Both the position numbers and the translations under genes were made by a program. A stretch of 64,000 nucleotides of DNA. It comes from Pempheris klunzingeri. Taxonomy: Eukaryota; Chordata; Actinopteri; Acropomatiformes; Pempheridae. Shown here in pieces: positions 52,118 through 64,000 of this stretch. The DNA lies in NCBI RefSeq assembly GCF_042242105.1, contig NC_092027.1, forward strand, positions 8,893,221 to 8,957,220. Direction: 5' to 3'. Position 1 is the stretch's first letter. Each line of letters begins with the position of its first letter. The notes beneath the pieces are model-generated. The model was not told the origin of the DNA. It did not search any database and worked only from the letters and a program-made list of their open reading frames with translations.

Positions 52118-53763
52118 GTAAGACGGACAGCTTGGAGGGATTGCTTAACTGTACTTTCTCCTCTGTGTTTGATGAAGGTTTCCCTGTAAAGTGAAGTATT
52201 TGAAAGTATTCTATCAGCTGTGCAGCGGCTGTGAATGGCTGTAGAATCAAAAAGATTTAGATCAGAATAACATTGGGTAGTGGGGGCTCAGCGGAAGACT
52301 TGAAAAGAAACTTGTGTAAGTCATTTGAACATATTTTCCCATGTAAAGTTACTATTTGATTTCTGGTGAAGTGTAACCTTTAAGAAGAACATGACAGGAA
52401 ATGTATGCATCAAACAAGTGGAGCCAATAGGGATTTGTGGCAAAGCAATGTTAAGTAATGAGAATATATTGGCATTAACGTGGAATAAATGTGTAAAATG
52501 CATGGATAACAATTAATAACAACTGTTTCCTGCCTTTTTTAACCAAATGTTTAACTTTATGTGTCAGTTAACATGGAAGTTGTTGCATCATTAAGTTTAC
52601 ATAGTGAGTATTCATTATTACTGTGCTCAATATTGTGTTACTTAGAGCATTTTCATCTCCATGGTTTCCTATTGTATTGCGTCAGTCAGTGAGACAGGTG
52701 ACCCCTATAGATTTTCCAGTTAGCCAGCTTTGGTGTCCACTCGCCTCTTCTTTTGTCTCCGCTGCGTCCGACTCTGACCTCTCTGGTACAATGCTCTGCA
52801 GCATGAGATGAGGAGCAATAACTGGTGACTGACATTAGCATCTCTGTCTCCTTTTGTAATAGCTCATAGTTAATAAATCATGCACAGGGAGACTGACAGA
52901 TGAATTGTGTCCTTCTGTATTTTGTGTGGTTACGGATTAGCTTTGAAATACTGCCATAGACTTTTATTGTTATTTCTGTTAATCCATTTGTTTACATTTG
53001 AGCTTGAAAGTTGAATGAGACTGAGCAAGTGTGGAAGTGAATGAGTGCCCTCATCTGTACGTACAAGTCTATATATATGTTTGCACCTCAGGTTACTCAG
53101 CCCCTTAGTTTCTGCATGTGATAACCAGATAAGTTTTGTGTTTCACTCCTGCTGCTACACATTCAACAGACAGATAAGATGTTTTACTGATACCACAGGG
53201 TCAATTGTTACATGCATTACCAGGTTATAAGACAGATATCCCCACAAGTGGACTTTCAAAACAGTTAAAATGTCCTTTTAACTTCATTTTCTACATGCAG
53301 CAAATGGCAAGAAGTGTGCATGTGCGTTTATCTTACACATTGATTGTGACTTATCTGTGTCTGTGTGTGCGCAGTCTCTCACCGAGTCCAGCACAAGAAG
53401 CTCCAAGATGCCGGACACAATGTGTGTAAGATTGTTCAATAAGCTTTTCCAAAGCTATCCTCCATCTTTCCATCCAAACCTCTGAAATGTAAAACCCAGT
53501 AAGGTCACGCACAGACAGTGACCACATTACTTAAATTAGGGTCAGTAATAGCCTCTGCACTCCATGCAGAGCGCTATTCAACCCGTTGTGCAGAAATGGG
53601 AAAACCTCTCTGCTTTCCTTCCATTCATCCATCTGCCTGTCCAACTATCACTTTGTCTTGGAGGTGGCTTCACCCCTGGTTGCTATGTGACCGCACATGC
53701 ATCTGGGGCTGGAGCGGGCATTTTGTCGCAGAGTCTGACCTCTTGACCTGATACCTTTACAGC

Positions 53764-54322
53764 ATGTCCAAGGAGCCCAGTTCCAACCTGGAGAGTGCCA
53801 TGCAGATGCTCATAAAGACCTTCCACAAGTACTCAGGGAAGGAGGGCGACAAGTACACACTGAGCAGGGGTGAACTGAAGGAGCTGCTACTAGAGGAGCT
53901 GGGGACTTACTTAGGGGTAAGAGAAGGAGTGTGTGGAGGGGCAAATATGTGGTTGTACACTGACACACTGATGCAGTTTGCAAATATGCAACACACAGCT
54001 GAAGGTATGCGCTCACATATTCAGACACACAAGTTCAGACAAGTTTGTGCGGTGATGTATGCCCACACACACAAGTTACAGAGAACACATTCTTAACTTT
54101 CTCTCTCTCTCTTTCCCTGTGTCCCGCTGACAGACTTCCAAAGATAATGAAGCAGTTGAGAAGGTGATGAACGACTTGGACGCCAACAACGACGGGGAGG
54201 TGGACTTCACCGAGTTCATCATCCTGATGGGCGCCCTCACTGTCGCCTGCAACGACTTCTTCCTGGAGTTCAAAACAGACGAGAAACCGAAAGAGGGCGA
54301 TTCGGCGGAGAAGAAAGATTAA
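53764..54322 (+). CDS. s100a1: S100A1-like Ca2+-binding protein (2 coding exons)
   Basis: Exons 53764-53916 and 54134-54322 (153+189 nt, phase 0) encode 113 aa. [20 protein letters not shown] and the ELKELL segment match the S100A1 N-terminal pseudo-EF-hand. [12 protein letters not shown] is a canonical second EF-hand, and [11 protein letters not shown] is the S100A1 hydrophobic C-terminal helix with its conserved Cys. S100A1 modulates SERCA/ryanodine receptor function in heart and muscle (known for mammals). A charged extension ([18 protein letters not shown]) adds about 18 residues beyond the normal end near residue 94. The ATG at 53764 lies two bases after the acceptor CAG. An upstream exon with its own ATG (53408) could extend the N-terminus. 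Its place last in the S100 row matches human S100A1, which flanks S100A13. S100Z/P-type paralogues are the alternative. Confidence 0.88.
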
Positions 54323-55284
54323 ATCAGTGCAAGAGAGAAAGGGGGGAGAAAAGTGGGAGGGAGAGGTGGAAAGAGGGAGAAGAGGAAGGGGGGGAAAGGA
54401 GGGAGGAGGGGGTAGAGCTGTAAATCGGGAGAGTGGAGGACAGAGTGGCAATGGATTTCTGTCTTATGCAATTTGTAAACACTGCAACTACACACGAGGG
54501 AAGCAGTCCAGCAGATAGTTTGTGGGTTCACAGAATGCGGGGTGTTCAGCAGGAGACATGTTTTCCCTTTGCAACAGGTTTCATACCACAGCAAATCCGG
54601 AGCTAGTTACACTGCCCTCAAAGCGGTGACAGAACAGGGTATATTAAAACTTCTTCAACTGAAATACAGCAGTTTTGACAGGTTTTTGTATGATTGGCTA
54701 AGGCACTAGAAAGAAAGGAAGTTAGAGTTTTGCAGAAAGCATACCGGGATGTTTGAGCATTTCTTGCACATGAATAATTTGTGAACATATACTAAGTTAC
54801 AGATATTATTGTATGTACTCAGTGTTGAACAATAGAATGTGATTTTCCCCTTTCTTGCGCCTATTTTGTAATCCTTTTTGGTAATAACCAATGCATTCTT
54901 CAAAATATTAAACATGGCATTTACCCAACTAATAATTGTGATGTGTTTGGTTTCACATACTTAAAAATCCCTCATGCTGCATGAGTATTCATCGACATGT
55001 CGGGCATGAATTGCTGCACCTGGAAATCAAGTTGAATGGTGCAGAGAAACAATGTCAGCAAACTTTGAGTGAGCATGTGTGAGCGTCCATGCCTCTCTTT
55101 CCCTGTGTGTCCATTTGTGTGTGTGTGTGTGTGTGTGTATTGGGGATTCCCACAGAGTAAACTGCTCCAGCTCATACATCCTGCCAACAATATCCTGCAA
55201 GTCTTGTTCCACTAGATATAAGCTGACCCAGATGTTTGACTTGGATCTGTATGGAAAACTTCTTCAAAAGGGAGAGACAGAGGA

Positions 55285-55286
<2 letters not shown>

Positions 55287-55321
<35 letters not shown>
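55287..55321. repeat. (GA)17 microsatellite
   Basis: Uninterrupted GA run. Confidence 0.9.
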
Positions 55322-55324
<3 letters not shown>

Positions 55325-55523
55325 GTGATGGAAGATAATGAGTGTTTGTGTGCTTGTGTGCGTCTGAGTGTGTTTGTGAATGAAGGAAGGGCAGCAAAGC
55401 GGGGAGTGAATCCAATTTATGGAGTACATTAGTCAAGTATGTAACTTGGAAAGCAGTGGTATAATCACAGAGGAATGTTCAAGTTGCTGTGACTCTTAGC
55501 ACACTTACTGTCCCTCAGTGTCT

Positions 55524-55547
55524 AACACACACACACACACACACACA
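55524..55547. repeat. (CA)12 microsatellite
   Basis: Uninterrupted AC run. Confidence 0.9.
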
Positions 55548-56189
55548 AATCAGTAAATCAACACGTTTTCTTCCACCTCATTGGCTTTTACGGCTGCTTG
55601 TCACTTTTGAAATATGATGAAGGAAGAAATGCTGAGCAGCTCAATCACAGATCCTCTCCTTTCAGCCACAGGGATTTGTTCATTTCTGGGTGTTATTGTT
55701 CTTGCATACTGATGAGCTTAACCGCCTCCTCTTCTTACCTTCAGCAATATCAAAAAACTGACTCTGGGACAGCCAGCGCCTACGGGTGGGGCTCACCCTA
55801 TCTGCTCTCATTCCACCGCCTGCTGTGTTCTCAGAAGGCGTCCTCTGATTGGGCCGTTTGAATATTTCAGCTTGAAGTGCTCGGCCTTCAGATAGTTAAG
55901 CAATTCAAAATAAAATTGTGTCCATGACAGTTAACCCTGTTGTAGCCTGAAGGGAAGCAAACAACCTGGTACGACTGTTAACAGCCTCACTCACTACCCT
56001 GTCAGGTGTTCATGCAGGACAAAAGATTGTAGAGAGATAATATAAACACATAAAAGAGGAGGAGAAAGATTAAATGCCAACATTTGTAATTTATAACGTG
56101 AGTTTTTAGGGCAACCACATGTGCACTGGTTAAAAAACCAAATGTACCAATATGCCAAGGGGGGAAGTAACAGACAGAGAGCATACCTA

Positions 56190-56922
56190 CAGTGGTGGAA
56201 GAAATATTCAGATCCTTTACTTAAGTAAAAAAGTATAAATATGTAAGACAAACAAGTAAAACTCCTGCATTCAAAGTAAGTGTGCACAAGTATTTGCAGC
56301 CCTGTGTACGGACAGTATGAGAGGTATTCCTCCTGCAGAAAAATGATCCCTGTGTGCTGAATATTATATGAAATTATTGTTAGTACTGATCCATCAATGC
56401 ATAGGTGGCATCAATGGTCCCAGGCCAGGGCCCAGAGAGAAATCTGGAAGGTTGTGAGATGATGAATGGGATAGGAAAAAACTAATCTTTCTATATAGTC
56501 ATTTTTCATTATTATGCTGGTATTTTTTTAAATTCTATTTTTTTTTAGGCTTTTCTCTAATCTTTTAAATGAAACCATCAAAGACGTTTAGTGGGGAAGT
56601 CTCTTTGATGGAACAATTTATAGACATCTAAAATGTGAGAAGGGGGCCCAACTATGCACAGCTTTCTTTGTGAGGGGTCACAGAGGATATGGAGCCTCTG
56701 TTTTAATATTTAACACTGTTTTGTGTTTTGTGTAAAATGTGAAGTAACTCGTAACTACAGTTGTCAGATACACGTATAGCAGTAAAAGTCTAATGTGTCC
56801 CCTTGAAATTTGGTTAAGAGGAGAAGTATAAAGTAGTAGTCAAATGGAAACACTACAGTACAAGTTCCTAAAAATGAACTTAGGTACAGTACTAGAGTAA
56901 ATGTGCTTGTATTTCACCACAG
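56190..56922 (-). repeat. Dispersed teleost repeat, family B (CAGTGGTGGAAGA termini)
   Basis: It starts CAGTGGTGGAAGAAATATTCAG and includes CAGATCCTTTACTTAAGTAAAA and AAAACTCCTGCATTCAAAGTA. It ends with TATTTCACCACAG, an imperfect inverse of the start. This word order is familiar from many percomorph sequences. The middle part looks unrelated, so it may carry an insertion. Confidence 0.6.
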
Positions 56923-57696
56923 TCTATAAAGGACGATTATAAATAGTGATAATTGGTGTTTCCAGAGGTGTTTCAATTGTGATCAGATTGAGACAGATAT
57001 CCTCCATGAGTTATGCTCCAGAGCAGTTACTTAATTCTCAGTCACATGGCCTTTTCAACCACACTGGGACAGACAATAGCTCGAGGACATCCTGCAAACT
57101 GTATCTAAAAACACGCCTGACCTCTTGAGGTGAGCTGATTGAAACTAAAAGGCAAGAGTCTCGGCTGATGGATCAGAAGGCAGGCATCACCTGCCTTGTG
57201 TGAGGAAAGGAGATGAGCAACACAAAGCCAGGCCATGTCACTGGCACCGAGCCTGAAGCATCTGATAAGGGAACACTTCGGTTACCAACAGAGCAGGTCA
57301 AGCGACACCCAGATGTCAAGCCACCACGTCCATCAGACGGAGTCGAGCTGCGTCCATGTCAAGCTGTCGTGCAAGCCTGAGAGGGGGCAGCGACTGACCG
57401 AGAGTAGAATAGCATACATGTGAGAACAATATGAAATTATTCATTCAAGTATACAGTAGCGTAGATGTCTCCGGGTCTATATCATGTGAAGATTAATTCC
57501 CTTGCAGGTGTAGCTTGCTCTCTCTTAGGTAAAATTTGAGAAGGCCTGCTTTCCTCAGGTTCATGAAATCCATCTTGATAGAAGACCGCAGAGAGACCTT
57601 CTGGCTGCAACAGACTGCCAGAGAGGAGTCAGGACACATATGAATTACAAGGCCCTGGCACTTCTAATTCATAATTATCAAGCTTTGATATAACAG

Positions 57697-58250
57697 GTAG
57701 TGGTGGAGAGCAACTCATCACATTTACCCAAGTACTGTAATCAATACTTTATACCTCTACTCCACTACATTTCAGGGGGAAATATAAAACTTTTATCTGA
57801 CAGCTGTATTTACTAGTTACTAGATTTTCAAGATTAAACCAGTGGTTTCTTATCTTTTTGGCTTGTGATCCCTCACAAAATGGCAGTGTGTAGCTGGGGC
57901 CCTTTGTCACATTTCAGATGTCACCGAGTTGTCAGCAGTTCAACCATTGAGAGATTCCTCCTCTACAGCTCAAATTATCCAATATTTCACAAAAAAAAAG
58001 CAACGATTTTATTTGTGTAGCTTCTTTCCAATCCATTAATCATCTCAAAGCTCAAATTTATCTCATGACACTAAGCTTGTGAATAATAAAGTGGTCCATT
58101 CTACTGATAATGCTTGTATATATATATTTTTTACTGAAGTAAAACGTGAATGCAGAACTTTTACTTGCAATTTCATATTTTTACATTGTTGTATTGGTAC
58201 TTTCATTTATCTCACATACTGTACACGTCTTAGTACTTCTTCCTCCAGCA
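57697..58250 (+). repeat. Dispersed teleost repeat, family B, interrupted copy
   Basis: The left part (57697 to about 57835) has GTAGTGGTGGAGAGCAACTC, TACCCAAGTACTGTAATC and CTCTACTCCACTACATTTCAG. The right part (about 58090-58250) has ATGCAGAACTTTTACTTGCAA and TAGTACTTCTTCCTCCA. Between them lies a segment beginning ACCAGTGGTTTCTTATC, a separate dispersed-repeat motif. Confidence 0.6.
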
Positions 58251-60698
58251 ATGATGGTTTATTTTTTGTAGCTAAGCTGGTAAAAGTGTTTCAAAAGTCG
58301 CATGCAACCAGCAACACAACATATGTGAGAAGATTGAAAGTTATCTCTGGTTTTAGAGTAATGAATGACCTGTGGGTCTCTTGCCTTCATAATTTAAAAC
58401 TCACAAACACAAACTCTTGGCTCCAAACAGAAGCAAACAGAGATAGTGTCCTCCCCGAGAGTCAAGGAGAAAGAGGTGACAGACAGATATCAGCCTCGGA
58501 TAACACAGACAGAGTGAGGAAGGTAAAGGAGAGGGGCAAACGGTAAGAAAAGGAGGGATGGACGGAGGGATGGTGTCAATTTTTTTTCCCTTCACATTAA
58601 GCATCCTTGACATGGGTGTAATGATACTACTCTTACTCTTTGTCTGTTTTTAGTGCTGCATTTACCTTAGATCTACACATGGCACAGGCCTGGGTGCTCC
58701 TTTCAGATACGTAAGATGTTTGTCCTCAACATGATCCTCTGCTAAACCTAATCTCCCCACTAGACCTTTCCTCCTCACCATTTCACTCTAACCTGGCATA
58801 ATAATCTATCCCCTTTTAGCGAAATGGAGTACTAAACTTCCAGACAAATTACCAAATTGCTGAAACCACAATTAAGCACTTGCAGTTAAAAGATTCATTA
58901 CGCTAAAAAATGCCCTCATTCAGTCACTCCAGCATCTTCAGTGAAGAAGCTTGTTCCTCGGAGAGGGTGAGACGGTTTGACGCTTTGATCATTCACTCAC
59001 ATCGCTGACACAAACAGCCTCACATTTTGCTGCTCGTGTTATTGATTTATTGGGATCAGAGAGAAGCTCACAGAGGATCTCCAGCATTGAGATTCAGGAC
59101 CTTATATTCTAATCTGTTTTACTTTGCTTGAACAACAGGCCTCCACATGTCAAAAGACAACATGAAAAATGTATAGCAGGTGTGTCTCCTCTATAACTTG
59201 TTCTTGCCTCAGTGTTCTGCCAAAAACTACAAACTGACCTCCTTTAAATCTTTGAAGACACATGAAAATGGAAGACTTCCTAGAATATATAACATAAGAC
59301 AAAATATAACTGTATTTATTTCATATTTTATTATTCTGATGGTTAACATGAGGCTGTGCTGCAGCTATCCAAATGATTTCCAGCATATCTCAAAATTGAC
59401 AGTTCACATACCATGTCAGATGTCTGAGTTACATTTTGAATACATAAAGGAAAATAAGACTTGATGTGAATATAATACAATTACCACTAATATATTTGCC
59501 ACTTCTCAATTTGGTGTTCTGCCTCTTAGCACCAGGGGGCATTAGACCCAGAGGGAGAACAGCATTACTTTTTAGCTACAGGGGCGTGAATGCACAATAT
59601 CAAACAGAGAGAGGCTATCTGCCATTTTTTTATGCGGATACTTAAACAGTTTTTCCTTGTTTACTTTATTTTAACACTTGCCATTGAAATGAGCCACATT
59701 TGCAGATCTAAACAAGTTTGACATAAGACATTGATTTTACAATCTTACCACAAATAACAACAATTTGCAGGGTTTTTTGATCAATTTTAGCCAGAACGAG
59801 CAGGCGTGTTCATCTGAAAACTACTGATGAATTGCAGTCTCTGTTCATGTCATGAAAAGCACAGATTATTGTAAACTACTTGGTCCTTCAAGCACATTGC
59901 ATCAGGGTGAATCACTCACTCTTCACAGTGCAGATAATACAGTGGAAACAACTCCCTCATTCACAGTAAAACAGAGGAAATCCTCAGGGGACACTGGTTA
60001 CAGACAACTAACAAGTATAAGAGCATAAATTAGAAATATGCTACAAGCACAAACATAAACTAGCTGGTCTTTGATCATATCTTGATGAGTGACATGACGA
60101 TATGCATCATCCCGGATTTTACCATCAATTTTAAGGAAAGAAGGAAATTCTTTGTGTGGGCCTTTACACCAGCACAGCCAGTGTACCGGCACATCCACCA
60201 GAGGGAGAAAGAGAGCCACAAAACAATGAGTGTCACTCTGTGTCAAAAGCACTTTCTGCTTCATAGTAAATTCATTGTAAATTTAGTCACAATAACAAAA
60301 ATATCATGTGTAGCTTCCAATAGAATCACAATGCATAATCAAAACATTCCATCTGTGTATGAGTCTTGGTACCAAACCAACTCCATGACACATTTAATCA
60401 TTAAAAGAGCCCCATCCCCTTGTTCACATGCAAAACAGCAGCTCAGATGTTTTGCATCAGCTGCACATGAAAGTAAAGTAAAGACAGAAGAAGACACGGT
60501 TCTAGGCACAGGATGGGCTGCAAATATGTTCTGATTATCAAATAAAAATCCTAAAACTAACACATGAAGTGGGAATGGGCAGAGCTGGAGAAGTACACAT
60601 TATTCAGAGGTGAGGTCTTGACTGATTTTAGGGAACACTTTGTCCATGTGGGCCAGGAGGTGTGTTTGTTTAGTATACCTAATTTGGCTGGGGTGGAG

Positions 60699-62959
<2,261 letters not shown>

Positions 62960-64000
62960 CTTGCAGGTGAGAAACAAGAGATTAGGGATTAAAATCTCTG
63001 CTGAGAGATAAACACAGAACCCCACCTGGAGAGGAAGGCGATCCCCTGTTGTCACATGACCAAAGGTCGACACTTCCACCATCTCCATTTCCCAAATAAA
63101 GACTATAAATTTAGACTGTTTGGTTGAAGACTTTGTTTGGAAATGGCTTAGTGACAGGCTGCAAGATTCAACATAACAGCATCACTTCTAATGAGGCACC
63201 GTTTATGAAGGTTTACAAGTTGTATCTATTGGCTATCTAATGTTTAGTATTTGCTGGTGCTTATCCTTTCTATTTGGCAGTAAAGTAGTTATGAATGTTC
63301 GTAATCCACTGATAAGTGCTAAGTAACTTAACTAAATGAACAGATTTTGGTCCAGAAGATAAGTGGTTGCATGGTCCAATCCCTCAAATCCTCACAAAGT
63401 GGCTGCCCAGACGATGTTCTTATTAAAGGCTTTTTATCTGATTCACAAAACATAAATACTTGATTTATCAATTATGAATAAAGCCATTTGTTACAACCTT
63501 TAAAGCCTTTATAAAAATGTACCTTATTAGTCAGAGCTACCACTATAACTGATGATGTGAAATTGTGAACTTTATCAGCCATTTGATTTACACTCTAGTG
63601 TTGCTGGGTGCTCTTAATACGATTTGACTGGTTAAATGAGGAATAAAGGAAGATGGCGGTGCTAACAGTTTAAGACAAATCTGCTCCCAATGCAAGAAAA
63701 GCTAATCATACTGAATTATGGCACAGCTTCGCACGATTTTCATTAGACTTTATCACTACTGCTGCATATCAGAATCTTATTTTACAGTATTGTCCTTTTT
63801 TACTTTACTCTTCATTACTTTGTTCTTTAGCTTGGATTCTACTTTTCTAACATGCTGTTAAAAGTATGTTTGTTTGGATGACAAACAGAGAGGACAGCAA
63901 ATAAGAATTTCATTTTACAGTGCAACCCACTAAATGTTATTTAATTGCTGCACTATCGCTAAAACTGGTTTTAAAGGACATGTTATTCCCCCTGAAATGT
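62960..64000. other. Upstream intron of she (no exon seen)
   Basis: The sequence is AT-rich with no frame resembling the N-terminal part of an SHB-family protein, so this is probably intron. Nothing else is recognised. Confidence 0.4.

Larger units (their letters stand above)
54323..60698. other. S100A1-like 3' UTR, repeat-rich spacer and she 3' UTR
   Basis: A GA-rich block follows the S100A1-like stop, with ATTAAA at 54907-54912 as its likely poly(A) signal. The rest has no recognisable exon. It holds (GA)17 at 55287-55321, (CA)12 at 55524-55547 and two dispersed repeats (56190-56922, 57697-58250). The she 3' UTR occupies the right end on the minus strand; a reverse AATAAA near 59666 is one possible end. 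Confidence 0.45.

Overview
The window is teleost nuclear DNA. Protein-coding genes are split by short GT-AG introns, the spacers are rich in (TG)n, (GA)n and (TATC)n microsatellites, and several dispersed repeats are of kinds I recognise from percomorph fish genomes. There is no prokaryotic gene organisation, phage or CRISPR array.

Layout: positions 1 to about 25,700 show no recognisable gene. They hold CT-rich tracts, microsatellites, at least three copies of one dispersed repeat family, a MITE with TTAA termini, and high-complexity AT-rich blocks that could be conserved non-coding elements. On the minus strand, 27,948-26,617 is a three-exon cks1b, the CDK-binding cell-cycle subunit, with a CHR plus CCAAT promoter near 28,350-28,465. 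Divergently on the plus strand, 31,312-38,155 is a ten-exon pbxip1 (HPIP) with a GC/CCAAT/CRE-like promoter near 30,235-30,320. Then come three plus-strand S100 genes: a compact S100A13/A14/A16-like gene (41,600-42,654), an S100 with a roughly 130-residue acidic low-complexity tail (47,216-48,177) and an S100A1-like gene (53,764-54,322). Each has a likely non-coding leader exon. A gene-poor, repeat-bearing spacer follows. The last four coding exons of an SH2 adaptor of the SHB/SHD/SHE/SHF family, best match SHE, run on the minus strand from 62,959 to 60,699; its 5' end is not visible.

PBXIP1, CKS1B, the S100 cluster and SHE all map to human 1q21 (established knowledge), so this is a conserved syntenic block. 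The genes do not form a pathway. Cks1b acts in CDK/SCF-Skp2 control, Pbxip1 binds PBX and microtubule/receptor partners, the S100 proteins are small Ca2+ sensors and SHE is a signalling adaptor.

The least ordinary item is the tailed S100, which joins a degenerate, shortened N-terminal EF-hand to a long Glu/Ala/Lys/Val-rich tail within one exon. Other points are a stop-free in-frame intron in pbxip1, a Glu-to-Gln change in the Cks1b hinge motif and a PBX-HOX/MEIS-type motif pair in the gene-free left part. All exon boundaries were read by eye from splice consensus, phase and family similarity; no alignment was run.
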